The notes under the pieces are model-generated. The model made no database searches, was not told the origin of the DNA, and worked only from the letters and a program-made list of their open reading frames with translations. A DNA stretch of 64,000 bases from Nitrospirillum sp034653355 (GTDB taxonomy: Bacteria; Pseudomonadota; Alphaproteobacteria; Azospirillales; Azospirillaceae). A program made the translations under genes and the position numbers. The stretch covers positions 434,001 through 498,000 of the forward strand of contig NZ_JAYEER010000003.1 of NCBI RefSeq assembly GCF_034653355.1. Direction: 5' to 3'. Of this stretch, positions 1-8,432 are shown piece by piece (the stretch's first letter is position 1; each line of letters opens with the position of its first letter).

Positions 1-348
1 CTTCACTGCTAGCAATGCTTCTTCTCCCAAGAGAAATCATTTCGCTTTTCGTTATAGGGCCCAGCGCACTCCTGTATAGGCTTGTTGAGTTAAGGCAGAG
101 CTGCCACCAAATTTTTTCAATAGCCTGGTCATTTGATGACATCGGAACACCGGTTTATTTTGACAAGACGATGTACGGTAAACGAAAGTAGGTCGCGTTT
201 ACAGTAAGAGTGTCTCCAGCCTATCATTTCTGAGGTTCCTAATGGTGTGAGGTCATGATCTTGTCCACCCTCAAGAGACGATATAATTCACTTTCCAACC
301 TAACAGGATGTTGAAAAACCTGATTCCGTCGCTGGGTGCCCTTTGAGT
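1..348. other. Left edge, no gene seen
   Basis: This stretch has short frames on both strands without ribosome binding sites or recognisable domains. Its base composition is mixed and lower in GC than the chromosomal part of the window. I see no tRNA, repeat or clear terminator. It may hold the promoter or remnants of a gene that lies mostly outside the window. Confidence 0.4.
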
Positions 349-1176
349 TTAGCCCCCATCTTGCCCCGATACATGGCAGATTGCATGCTTGCGTCTTTGG
401 AAAACCTCGGTATCAGATGGCCATATGGCGCCGATGGAAGTCTTGTCCACGTTAAACGGCAGCGGCAGCGCGAACCCGGCAGCCTGTTCCACCTTGGCGA
501 CAGACACGGCATAGGGTGTCAGATCACCCTTGGGGGTCGGCTGGTTCTGCATGATGAACGCCGCGACTTGGCCGGACCCGTCCACGATCACCTTCCAGTA
601 CGCGGCCGGGATGCCGACCCCATCAACGCCGATGGTTTCCACCGGTTCCTTCCAGATTGGGCCGTCCATCACGATCAGCGGCCCCCGCTCAAGAGCCCAG
701 GCACGCGTCGCTTCCTCCAGTGCTTCCCACTCCCACTGGTTCAGGTGGGACGCCTGCGGACTCATGTTTGATAGATAGAAGCTCTCCCCCTGAACCTGTG
801 CGTCCCATTCAAAATCGGAGTTGGGTGCAAAGTGGCCGCGGTCATACACACCGGCGTGCCCCTTATAGTCCGCGAGTTCAGCACGATGATCAGGTGGCAG
901 ATCAGGATCGGGCGCGAATGAATCCTTGCGGGGCAGACACCCCAGCGCATGCTCAGCAGTCAGGCTCCAGGACACGAAGTCGGGGACCAGTTTCACGTCG
1001 TCGTGCAGAACGACGTAGGCCCGGCGACACAGCGGCGTTAGATGGGGCTCAGTCCCCGACCACTGCGGAGCACCCCAAGGGGCCTGCGCCTGGCAAGCCA
1101 CCGGAATCTCTGCCGATTGCGCGCTGCCGACGCCCAAGCATGCCAGGACGACAAAAGCCCCCAAATGCACCCGCAT
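349..1176 (-). CDS. Secreted DNA/RNA non-specific endonuclease (NUC1 family)
   Basis: This protein is predicted to cut double- and single-stranded nucleic acid outside the cytoplasm. The start chosen here gives 275 aa with an N-terminal hydrophobic signal peptide ending near the SAQSA motif, and GGGGAA lies just upstream; an in-frame start 60 bases further upstream exists but puts extra residues before the signal. The family signature DRGH is at about residues 112-115 in the context YDRGHFAPNSDF, with His as general base. The metal-binding Asn/Glu helix follows at about 146-150 (LNQWEWE). Length fits a compact NUC1 nuclease. No immunity partner is visible next to it, which agrees with export rather than a cytoplasmic toxin. 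A scavenging or extracellular-DNA role is inference. Confidence 0.85.
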   Translation of the reverse strand: MRVHLGAFVVLACLGVGSAQSAEIPVACQAQAPWGAPQWSGTEPHLTPLCRRAYVVLHDDVKLVPDFVSWSLTAEHALGCLPRKDSFAPDPDLPPDHRAELADYKGHAGVYDRGHFAPNSDFEWDAQVQGESFYLSNMSPQASHLNQWEWEALEEATRAWALERGPLIVMDGPIWKEPVETIGVDGVGIPAAYWKVIVDGSGQVAAFIMQNQPTPKGDLTPYAVSVAKVEQAAGFALPLPFNVDKTSIGAIWPSDTEVFQRRKHAICHVSGQDGG

Positions 1177-1564
1177 TACATTCCCCAACAGTGGCGACGC
1201 TATCAGGCCGAAGCAGCCAATACGAATTGCGACCACTCCGTCGAAACCAGTGCCCGCCGTAGCAGCCCATCATTTAAGCTATTGGAAATGTGAAGTTATA
1301 TCCAAAATCCCTTTTTGGATATAACCGCCTCGATGAAGCCGCCAGACAAATCTCCCGCGCCATCCTGGTCTTGCACAAGGTCGCCTAGATCGGGGCGGCG
1401 CATCCACCCGCAAAGCCAGCCCCCGTCCGTCAGACCAAGGTCGGACGCAACAACCCGTGCCCCTGCGGGTCAGGCAAGAAATACAAACGCTGCTGCGGTG
1501 CCAACTGAGGCGTCAACCGCCAACCCCGGTGGGACCGCGCACCGCTTACGCCTAACTGGATGCC

Positions 1565-1819
1565 TCAGTGGCCTTCAGCTTGACGGTTACCGGCGGCTTC
1601 AGCGGCCTTCTGGCACATGTAGTAACCGTCCTTGGTCGTGCCGTAGTAGCGGCTGCTGGGCAGGTGATAAATCTGGGAATTGGGGTTCACCCAGACCACC
1701 GGGCTTTTGCAGACCTTTGCGGCTGCGGCCGGGTCGGAATAGTGCTTCCCCTCGCCAGCCAGGGCGGCGGGAGAAGCCAAGAGGACGGCGGCAACGAGAG
1801 CGGTTGCTAAGCGGCGCAT
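1565..1819 (-). CDS. Small secreted protein, intact member of a three-copy local family
   Basis: An 84-aa protein with a signal peptide (MRRLATAL followed by alanine/leucine residues, cleavage near ALAGE). The mature part has two cysteines and the pattern VVWVNPNSxxYH, RYYGTTKDGYYM. This is similar to the short 'sunset'-type motif with a conserved YH-P--RYYG-TK-G--M pattern; I cannot assign a function. The start used matches the paralogue at 26.4 kb and has a GGTGAA site upstream; an in-frame ATG lies 30 bases earlier. Two broken copies lie at about 24.7 and 26.4 kb. The C-terminal part (CQKAAEAAGNR) is present only here. Confidence 0.75.
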   Translation of the reverse strand: MRRLATALVAAVLLASPAALAGEGKHYSDPAAAAKVCKSPVVWVNPNSQIYHLPSSRYYGTTKDGYYMCQKAAEAAGNRQAEGH

Positions 1820-1941
1820 CGGTTTCACCTTTGCATATTGAACGTGCATGACCAGTACACTACGCGCGCCATGGCTGCAATGTCAGTGCCGTTTTACAGG
1901 GTCGTTAGCTGGCAGGTGCGGGCCGCCGCCAAACTCGGCTT

Positions 1942-2358
1942 TCAGCGCTGGCGGACCCGCTCAAAGCGGACATAGGCGCCACCGTATCCAATGCGGCGAC
2001 GGACAGTTTTGGTGACGCCAACGGTACGCCCTGTAGGCACCTGCTGCGAGCGCCCTTCGTTGTACGCACGCTCAGCTTTTGATGGGGCTGTTTGCACATT
2101 GAGGCGATGGAGTGCCGCCCGGGCGAGATCCGGCAAACTCGCCGCCGGAATCACCCTACCAGAGAGACTCGACCGGCACGTCTTTGCGTAGATGCCGACG
2201 CCAATACGTATCAGCACTGCTCGCCCAGTCAGCTTCCGAAGGACACGGCTGATCTGAGATTGGCTTGCGTTAAGCCCATCGACAAAGTCGGCCCGCAGCA
2301 GAACGATTTCCGGGCTCGCCCGAACCAATTCAAAAGCTTGCGATTCAAGACCGCTCAT
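1942..2358 (-). CDS. AbiEi-like / DUF6088 winged-helix antitoxin-type protein, orphan
   Basis: A 138-aa protein. The N-terminal half looks like the winged-helix 'AbiEi antitoxin' domain: a recognition-like helix around residues 28-44 (NASQSQISRVLRKL) followed by a wing with the pattern VLIRIGVGIYAKT. The C-terminal half has the DUF6088 features SKAERAYNEGRSQQVPTG and YGGAYVRFERV. In type IV toxin-antitoxin loci this protein represses the operon and neutralises an AbiEii nucleotidyltransferase. No AbiEii-like gene is found downstream on this strand or nearby, so the protein seems to be an orphan or a regulator with another target. The domain call rests on recalled family patterns. Confidence 0.65.
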   Translation of the reverse strand: MSGLESQAFELVRASPEIVLLRADFVDGLNASQSQISRVLRKLTGRAVLIRIGVGIYAKTCRSSLSGRVIPAASLPDLARAALHRLNVQTAPSKAERAYNEGRSQQVPTGRTVGVTKTVRRRIGYGGAYVRFERVRQR

Positions 2359-2570
2359 CCGACGAGAATGCTCTCCGGGGAATGTTATCTATCGTTGCCG
2401 CCATAGCCGGGCCGGGCAAATTGATCTGCTGACTGTCTTCCTTCCAACAGCTAACCGCCTACGCACACCCGAATGCCTGCCAGCGGCGGCAGCGGTTGGG
2501 GAGCCGCGTTTTGTGCGAACTGGTGCTCCCACGATATTGCAGCCGAAGGCGCGCGGCGGAATTATCCGCG

Positions 2571-3008
2571 TCAGGCGGCATTCTTGCCTTTTTTGGGCTT
2601 CGCAACACGGGTGCGGCTGCCGAGCCCGATCTCCTTGGCCAAACCCGAACGTTGTTCGGCGTAGCTCGGCGCGACCATGGGGTAGTCCGACGGCAAGCCC
2701 CACTTAGCACGGTACTCATCTGGCGTCAGATTGTAGGCCGTGCGCAGGTGGCGCTTCAGCATCTTCAGCTTTTTTCCGTCTTCCAGACAGATGATGTAGT
2801 CCGGGGTAACTGATTTCCGAACAGGTACAGCAGGAACCAGCTTAGCTTCAGGAACAGGTTCCGCTGCTGGGCTATCAACGCGAACTAGCCCGCCGTAAAC
2901 CGACTGAATTAACCCAGGCAACTCGGCAGGAGGTATCTGGTTTCTTGTCACATATGCGGATACGATATCCGTCGCCAGCTTCAGTAAGTCGTCCATGAGG
3001 AAATCCAT
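2571..3008 (-). CDS. Ros/MucR-family zinc-finger transcriptional regulator
   Basis: A 145-aa regulator. Residues about 1-45 form the N-terminal oligomerisation part (LLKLATDIVSAYVTRN). The Ros/MucR DNA-binding domain covers about 72-125 and includes CLEDGKKLKMLKRHL followed by YNLTPDEYRAKWGLP, which is diagnostic of the family. The zinc ligands look partly altered: one Cys and the first His are seen, while the second His position reads Tyr (RTAYNL), as occurs in several MucR paralogues. A second in-frame Met at residue 5 is an alternative start. It sits divergently from the small gene at 3063, so the shared intergenic region may be its operator. Chromosomal MucR proteins control exopolysaccharide and motility; accessory copies are common on plasmids and islands. 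Confidence 0.85.
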   Translation of the reverse strand: MDFLMDDLLKLATDIVSAYVTRNQIPPAELPGLIQSVYGGLVRVDSPAAEPVPEAKLVPAVPVRKSVTPDYIICLEDGKKLKMLKRHLRTAYNLTPDEYRAKWGLPSDYPMVAPSYAEQRSGLAKEIGLGSRTRVAKPKKGKNAA

Positions 3009-3062
3009 TATTCACAGCTGGCGACATGATACAGTTCCTATAAGTATCGTCCAGGAGGAATA

Positions 3063-3296
3063 TTGGGAAAGTTATTGCCAACTCAGGATTGGGTCGAAGA
3101 AATCAACGGGACCTGGGTTCGTATGGACGGAATGCAGGCCCAGTGCGTAGCCCCGGCCACCAGGTTTTCCTGGGCAGTGCAGCGGCCTGACGGCTCTTGG
3201 TTATCGACCTCGCCGGTGACCAGCGGTAGCAACCCTAAGACACGGTACTTCGTCAGCGCCAACGCTGCCATGGCGGCCGCAGACCGAACCCGCTAG
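3063..3296 (+). CDS. Hypothetical protein, 77 aa
   Basis: A short reading frame that begins with TTG, with a strong AGGAGGAA site six bases upstream; that site is the main reason for calling it. The product is soluble, without signal peptide, and has no domain I recognise. Its C-terminal half (TRYFVSANAAMAAADRTR) looks like a helix with small residues. It is transcribed away from the MucR-type regulator and may be under its control. Confidence 0.5.
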   Translation: MGKLLPTQDWVEEINGTWVRMDGMQAQCVAPATRFSWAVQRPDGSWLSTSPVTSGSNPKTRYFVSANAAMAAADRTR

Positions 3297-3938
3297 CTCT
3301 CGAAGATGTCCGGCCTGCTAGGCGCCCGTCCACAGCGTCAGCGCCACGGAAGAAAGCCGTCATCCGACGATGCCGTTCGTGAACCTCTGCGTCAGGAAGG
3401 TCAGTCCGGGGATCGCCAAGCTCCGTCGGTTGAGTTCATCCCGTACTCCAGACCTCGACGGCCAAAATACCCGTCCTCTGTCTTGGCAGTCGAACGCGCG
3501 AGCGAGAAGCCTAGCGGCAAACTGTCAGTAAAGCGTCCTGAACGCGGTTTATGGAAAGTTTGCCGCAGGAAAAATGTAAGGCCCGAGACGGATTGATGGC
3601 TGAGACTGGCTATCGTCGATCCCGACACAGCGCATCGGATATCTGCTCGACAGCCTCGGCGCCGAGGCTCCAGCACGTAAGGTGGAAAATGGATTGGGGG
3701 CCGCCGCGGCCGCTACACGCGCCCTTCGGGCCCGATCCCAATGCCGCTGACGAAGTTGGCTTGGCCGTAGAGATGCCGAACAGCGGTCCGTTTCCAAAAT
3801 AAGCTGCGACCGTGTCGTTTGACCCAACACGGGCTAATTTTCTACTTTGGAGTGCTCATTATGGAAATATTACACCCATTGCGTGCATTTCCAGCAAATG
3901 CTATAGGCAAACAATCCCATCAGCATGAGGCTTCTGCG
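3297..3938. other. Intergenic stretch with possible gene debris
   Basis: No convincing gene is seen. On the plus strand around 3609-3770 two adjacent frames read LAIVDPDTAHRI and then LLDSLGAEAPARKVENGLG up to a stop codon, as if one protein end had been split by a frameshift. I cannot name the family. The right part may carry the promoter of the nuclease gene at 3939. Confidence 0.3.
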
Positions 3939-4778
3939 ATGCGCCACCACCTTTCCGCCGCCCTCATTGCGCTTTCGGTTCTGCCCACGATGACTCCAAC
4001 TCAGGCCTTCGCCTGGGGTGGCGACGGGCATCGGACTGTGGCCGCCATCGCCTACCAGCTGCTAACACCGACTGCAAAGGCCCAGGTGAACGGTCTACTG
4101 GGCGACGACAGTGGCCAAGCCTTCATTAATGCCGCCACCTGGGCGGACGACATTCGCAAGCCCCAGCCGGACCAGCCGTATCCTGGCAGCGGCCCTTGGC
4201 ACTACGTCTCGATCCCGTTTAATGACGCGGTGTACGTCAAAGGCCGGGATTGCAAGGCGGACAACTGCGTGGTCGAGAAGATAACCGCCTTCAATGCGCA
4301 GCTGTCCGATAGCCAGCTTCTTGAGGGCGTCCGGCGCGATGCGCTGAAGTTCGTCATCCACTTCGTCGGCGACATCCACCAGCCCCTCCACGCGTGTGAG
4401 AACGGAGATCGCGGCGCCAACGAGGTGCAGGTCACGCTGAATGGCCGAAATACCAACCTCCATAGCGTGTGGGACTCGGGCATCATCCGGGGGAGTTGGG
4501 GAAACATCGCCGCCCACCAGGCGCTGCTGACGCAACGGGCGGAAGCCGAACACGCCAAATGGGAAAATGGCACGCCCGCCGACTGGGCGACTGAGAGCCA
4601 TACCATCGCCCGGCAGGTCGTCTACCCGAGCTTGGGCAACGTTCCGGCACCTGGTCCCGTTACCCCGCCGGTCGTGTTGCCCGCCGATTACGCCGCCAAA
4701 GAGACGCCGGTTGTCGATGAGCAGATCGTCAAGGCGGGCGTTCGGCTGGCTTCCCTTCTAAATGGCGATTTCAAATAG
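3939..4778 (+). CDS. Secreted S1/P1-type zinc nuclease
   Basis: A 279-aa tri-zinc nuclease predicted to hydrolyse single-stranded DNA/RNA and 3'-nucleotides. The start at 3939 gives a normal signal peptide cut at the PTQAFA/W junction, so the mature protein begins with Trp, whose amino group and side-chain carbonyl are zinc ligands in this family. Other ligands are visible in order: GH in GDGHR, WADD, WHYVS, HFVGDIHQPLH and HSVWDSG. The frame is open 120 bases further upstream, but that extension would precede the signal peptide. C-terminal residues after about 230 are less conserved. It is the second exported nuclease in this accessory region; a nutrient-scavenging role is inference. Confidence 0.9.
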   Translation: MRHHLSAALIALSVLPTMTPTQAFAWGGDGHRTVAAIAYQLLTPTAKAQVNGLLGDDSGQAFINAATWADDIRKPQPDQPYPGSGPWHYVSIPFNDAVYVKGRDCKADNCVVEKITAFNAQLSDSQLLEGVRRDALKFVIHFVGDIHQPLHACENGDRGANEVQVTLNGRNTNLHSVWDSGIIRGSWGNIAAHQALLTQRAEAEHAKWENGTPADWATESHTIARQVVYPSLGNVPAPGPVTPPVVLPADYAAKETPVVDEQIVKAGVRLASLLNGDFK

Positions 4779-4807
4779 ACATTTCCCAATGAGCCGGGAG
4801 AGCAGCA

Positions 4808-5332
4808 TCACAGGAACAGCAAGTCGTCGCTGGTGATGGGGCTGACCAGGTCGTCGAACGCTGGGTCAGGGGTGGCGAATAGGCCGCCGCGCCAAGCATC
4901 GAGGTGCCGCCGAACAACGAGAATGCCGTCCTGGGTGGCATTGGTGACCAAGGCCAGGGGCGCCTGTCCGCCGAAAAGCGGACCGCTGTTGGGACTCTTG
5001 AGCCACCGGATGCCGTCATCGTCCCGCGCAAAAATCGTTCGCAGCGCCTGGTGGATTCCGAGCACCGCGGAGATCCTGAGTAACGTATCAATGGGCAGCG
5101 CCAGCTCGGCACCGGACAGGGCCCTGGTCGCCCATCTGCGATAGGCGGAGTGCCCAGGCTTACCAAGGACGTTAAGCTGCTCTCGGGCGGTAAGCCCCCA
5201 GCGGTCAGCGATTGCCAGGAATGCCCTCATGCCGGGACCGCTGACCCGGCGGACGTCGGCGATGGCGAGGTCCATGATGACGACCATCCCAGGACCGCCG
5301 GGCGAGCCTTCCTTTCTGGTGTCGTCGATCAT
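4808..5332 (-). CDS. Xre/MbcA/ParS-type antitoxin-like protein, orphan
   Basis: A 174-aa protein with the Xre/MbcA/ParS toxin-binding (DUF2384) domain. The helical N-terminal region (about 40-80) has FLAIADRWGLTAREQLNVLG, and the C-terminal part has the typical PLFGGQAPLALV and VVRRHLDAWRGG patterns. Such proteins usually bind and inhibit a RES-domain NAD-degrading toxin encoded next door. No RES gene is visible: one neighbour is a nuclease and the other a secreted protein. The start at 5332 is preferred because GGAAGG lies six bases upstream; a GTG at 5413 would overlap the stop of the gene before it. The last about 25 residues (FATPDPAFDDLVSPI) extend past the usual end. Confidence 0.75.
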   Translation of the reverse strand: MIDDTRKEGSPGGPGMVVIMDLAIADVRRVSGPGMRAFLAIADRWGLTAREQLNVLGKPGHSAYRRWATRALSGAELALPIDTLLRISAVLGIHQALRTIFARDDDGIRWLKSPNSGPLFGGQAPLALVTNATQDGILVVRRHLDAWRGGLFATPDPAFDDLVSPITSDDLLFL

Positions 5333-5409
5333 CACAGACCTTCCGGTGGGCCATCCAGGACGGGGCACCCAGTGAATGGCGCCCCAACAAGATTGGGGCG
5401 CCATCACCG

Positions 5410-6558
5410 TCACAGATGCGGTGCGCCGTTCTGCGGCTGCGTCGGCGCAGCCTTAGTCTGGAGCGTCGCTGCATCCGTCAGTGTTACCGAAAGAACCGGG
5501 GTGCCCGATTCACCCGCGTCGTATTCCATGCTGGTCTGAACGGCGTCGAGCGCCGCATACAGCTGGAAATCCTGCGGCCGCTTACCGACGCTCTGACCCC
5601 AGCCAAAGAACCGCTGGCTGGCCGCGGCGCCGGGCGGACCATATTTCGCGATCAGGCCCTTCCGAACATCGTCGACAACGGTCTTGGTGTACGTCAGCAC
5701 CTGCCGCACGGTGATGCTGGTAGCCTTGCCGTTGGCAACCTTGAAGGTGACGCACACCGTGCCCACCGCTGGCTTCGTCAATACGGTCATCGTGGAGCCA
5801 CCCCCGCACGCCTGGTCGGATCCCATGACCAAGTTCTTGTCAGTGAAGGAAGCCTTTGCAGCGGCCGTCAGCTGGCCTTCTGTCATTCCAACTTTCAAGC
5901 CGCTGACGTCGAAATCGGCGGCGGCCTTGGCAGACGGGACCGGCGCCGCTGCCGACGGTGTAAATTCCGCCAACACCTTGCCATTGTCCGCAAGCTTCAG
6001 CGTAACCTTGCTGATCGCAACCAGCACCGTATAGCGGCTATCCAGCTTGCCGTTTGGATCGCCCACACCGGCGAAGTGACCTTCGACCTGGGCGATGACG
6101 CGCAGACGATCGACCTTACGCGCCTCCTCCATTGGCAGTGGGAGCGGAACCGGCGCGCCATTCGAGAAGCCGATTTTATAGGTACGGCCGAAAACGATTT
6201 GGCTCAGATAGTGGCCAGGGAGCAGGTCGTTGATGGTGTACTGGCCCGCGCTCCGGTCGTACTCGCCCAGTGTCACGTTCGTCAGGACCACCAGTGGCGT
6301 CGAGTTGTCAACCTTGGCTTGGGCGGCCCGGAGCCTGGCTTCTTCAGCTTTTTGGGCTTCTGGGCGGTCAAAATGGCTGGCGGTTGTTACTGGCTTTGCG
6401 CCAGCCGCCGCGCCCGCGACGTCGAGCGGGTCGCCGCTTTTCTTGTGATAGTAGAGGGCGGCCAGCTCGCCGGTCAGCTCCTCAGCCGCTTTGGCGCCGA
6501 CCGCCGCGAATAATATCCCAGTCGCCACGACAGCGGCGACGGCAATCTTCGAAATCAT
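5410..6558 (-). CDS. Exported protein of unknown function with DUF4852/SmpA-like parts
   Basis: A 382-aa secreted protein. It starts at the second in-frame Met, with GGGGGAAG a few bases upstream, followed by a signal peptide (MISKIAVAAVVATGILFAA) cut near AKAAEE. The middle (about 75-165) has TPLVVLTNVTLGEYD and HYLSQIVFGRTYKIG, which resembles DUF4852-type domains. From about residue 215, DVSGLKVGMTEGQL resembles the start of a SmpA/OmlA-like fold. No catalytic motif is seen. Its stop is close to the upstream possible start of the antitoxin-like gene, so the two may share a transcript, but the products differ in location and a functional link is doubtful. Confidence 0.6.
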   Translation of the reverse strand: MISKIAVAAVVATGILFAAVGAKAAEELTGELAALYYHKKSGDPLDVAGAAAGAKPVTTASHFDRPEAQKAEEARLRAAQAKVDNSTPLVVLTNVTLGEYDRSAGQYTINDLLPGHYLSQIVFGRTYKIGFSNGAPVPLPLPMEEARKVDRLRVIAQVEGHFAGVGDPNGKLDSRYTVLVAISKVTLKLADNGKVLAEFTPSAAAPVPSAKAAADFDVSGLKVGMTEGQLTAAAKASFTDKNLVMGSDQACGGGSTMTVLTKPAVGTVCVTFKVANGKATSITVRQVLTYTKTVVDDVRKGLIAKYGPPGAAASQRFFGWGQSVGKRPQDFQLYAALDAVQTSMEYDAGESGTPVLSVTLTDAATLQTKAAPTQPQNGAPHL

Positions 6559-6866
6559 GACTTCCCCCACGGTGGGCTATGCGCGCCCAACGTGCATCGC
6601 CGCGGCCCAGTGGGAAAGGTACGGAATCTTCTATATTGCGCTCGCGCTTAAAATGTGCCTATCGCCGTGAATCCTTGGCATAATTCATGTCAACACTAAA
6701 TAAATCCTTGCAGCACCCGCCCAATGACCGTCAATTGGATCTAAATCTACAATCTTACAGCCAGGACAGACGGCTCATAGCGCAGAGCGCGGGCGCGCCA
6801 TACAACAAATCCCAGGGCTCGGTCCATATGGGAAATTCACCATATTGCCGCCGCTGTTCAAAACCT

Positions 6867-7208
6867 TTAGCTCAAAGCCTTCTTTTGCTTGGTTGCCTGC
6901 TTCTGAGCAGTGAGGACCATGCTAACAACTACTTGGCGGAGTTGACTGTCCATGCCCATAAGGGCCACCACAGCACGATCAATATCCGGGTCCGTAACCC
7001 GCGTCGGCTCGCCACCCATGAGCAACTCGTTAGGGCTGATGTCGAGCGCGCCACAGATCCGAAGCAGCGTGACGAAGTCGGGTTCCCGGGAATCGGACAC
7101 GTACCGGGCGTATCGGGGCTGGCTCAAGCCCAGGCGTTCGGCGACCTCGGCGTCGGTTAGACCCAGCGCTTTCGACCGCGCGCGCAATCTTTCCCCAAAT
7201 CCCTTCAT
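6867..7208 (-). CDS. XRE-family HTH transcriptional regulator
   Basis: A 113-aa protein with a classical Cro/CI helix-turn-helix at about residues 8-62: LRARSKALGLTDAEVAERLG, then LSQPRYARYVSDSREPDF and the closing helix LLRICGALDISPNELLMG. The C-terminal 40 residues form another helix rich in Gln and Lys. It is transcribed divergently from the LuxR-type gene at 7315, and the 100 bases between them are the probable shared control region. No partner toxin is visible. Confidence 0.8.
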   Translation of the reverse strand: MKGFGERLRARSKALGLTDAEVAERLGLSQPRYARYVSDSREPDFVTLLRICGALDISPNELLMGGEPTRVTDPDIDRAVVALMGMDSQLRQVVVSMVLTAQKQATKQKKALS

Positions 7209-7314
7209 GCTGAGATTAGTGGCGCCCGGGCCGTCGGCGCGCTATTACCGAATTGGTGTTCCTGAAGATGCCAGATCGGTATTTTCCCCATCGTCTCCTT
7301 GCGCGTTTGAGCCC

Positions 7315-7536
7315 ATGACCGCCCCTGCGCTGACACATCCGCTGACACCCCGGGAAGCTGAATGCCTGCGCTTGCTCGCCCGAGGCGAAAGTTCCAAGCA
7401 GATCGCCCATACGCTGGGGTTGAGTTCCAGGTCTGTAGATGCCTACCTGGGTAGGGCTCGCAAAAAGCTTGGCGCCCGCAATTCCACGCATGCCGCCGTC
7501 ATCGCCTCGAAAGCGGGCCTGTTGATCGATCCCTGA
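7315..7536 (+). CDS. LuxR-type HTH-only protein
   Basis: A 73-aa protein that consists almost entirely of a LuxR/GerE DNA-binding domain: LTPREAECLRLLARGESSKQ, then a recognition helix in SSRSVDAYLGRARKKLGA. There is no receiver or autoinducer-binding domain. The frame is open upstream, but this ATG gives a compact domain that matches the next gene in size. Proteins like this act as DNA-binding regulators without a sensor or as small co-regulators. It forms a tandem with the related gene at 7627. Confidence 0.7.
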   Translation: MTAPALTHPLTPREAECLRLLARGESSKQIAHTLGLSSRSVDAYLGRARKKLGARNSTHAAVIASKAGLLIDP

Positions 7537-7626
7537 AAGGCGGTAACGCCGCCAGGCCTATGATCCCCATTCCAAAATAGCGAAGTCGAGACGACGACCT
7601 CAGGCCGCCGTGCGCCGGAGATTGCC

Positions 7627-7827
7627 ATGCCTATGCCGCCCTCTCCACGAGAGTTGAAATGCCTGCACCTCCTGGCTCATGGCAGTTCGCCAAAGGAGAT
7701 CGCATACGACCTGGATCTGAAGGTCGTTTCCGTCAATCTGTACCTGTCCAGAGCCCGCGCGAAGCTTAATGCTAAGTCGCTGCCGCATGCCGTATTTCTC
7801 GCCTTTCGGCAGGGTCTTTTGCGGTGA
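7627..7827 (+). CDS. Second LuxR-type HTH-only protein
   Basis: A 66-aa LuxR/GerE HTH protein (SPRELKCLHLLAHGSSPKEI and VVSVNLYLSRARAKLNA) related to the protein encoded just upstream. GGAGA lies seven bases before the ATG. The recognition helix differs from the upstream paralogue (VVSVNLYL against SRSVDAYL), so the two probably bind different sites or form heterodimers. The gene stands alone, with no sensor domain. Confidence 0.7.
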   Translation: MPMPPSPRELKCLHLLAHGSSPKEIAYDLDLKVVSVNLYLSRARAKLNAKSLPHAVFLAFRQGLLR

Positions 7828-7999
7828 CCTGGACTTTGCCCGGCCGCTGCTGGGCGCATTCTCTTAAGCGCCCAAGCCAAAGAATTCGCGGTCCACCATC
7901 TGCTATCGGCACGCGCCGGTACGCCGAATGGCCCAGGCGACAGCCAACTCGTACTAAGACCCGCCTTAAACGGACATCATTCACTCTGGAAGGAAGACC

Positions 8000-8329
8000 A
8001 TGGTTCCCCCCAACATTAAGCGCAGTGCAATCGAGATGGCCGGAAAATACAGTCGGATTGCCCGGGATCTTGAGTTGTTCTCGCAAGGAATTTCGCCGTC
8101 ATCAGCGGAAATTTCTAAAGCACCTCTACTCAATTCCTACCGAATCACCAGGCGTGAATACGACATATTGGCCGGAAAATCCTATGGCCACCCCTTAATT
8201 GAGGACGGCCCTATATTTACCAGCCAGCTAATTATCTTTAACCGCGAGGATGGCTGGGCAAGGACTTTGTCGCGGTACTATCGCCTTGGGGAGCCTGCCG
8301 AGCCCAATCAGGCGACCAGCCGCCCTTAA
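8000..8329 (+). CDS. Hypothetical protein, DUF6634-like
   Basis: A 109-aa soluble protein with a good site (GGAAGGA) before the ATG. The C-terminal half has the pattern LAGKSYGHPLIEDGPIFTSQ followed by WARTLSRYYRLGEP, which I associate with a small alphaproteobacterial family (DUF6634) of unknown function. The N-terminal part is a helical segment with LELFSQGISPSS. It precedes the two phosphoesterase genes in the same direction and could be co-transcribed with them. Confidence 0.55.
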   Translation: MVPPNIKRSAIEMAGKYSRIARDLELFSQGISPSSAEISKAPLLNSYRITRREYDILAGKSYGHPLIEDGPIFTSQLIIFNREDGWARTLSRYYRLGEPAEPNQATSRP

Positions 8330-8432
8330 ACTGACGCCATCGGACGCAAGGTAAGCCAGCCCGGATTTTCGCGGCAGCTATGTACGCGCGCGGAAATCCG
8401 GCTCGGCCAGCCATCTACCTGGAAACCCAATC

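Noticed and set aside
4808..6558. A toxin-antitoxin pair formed by the ParS-like gene and its upstream neighbour
   Set aside because: The neighbour has a clear signal peptide and is exported, so it cannot be a RES-type cytoplasmic toxin.
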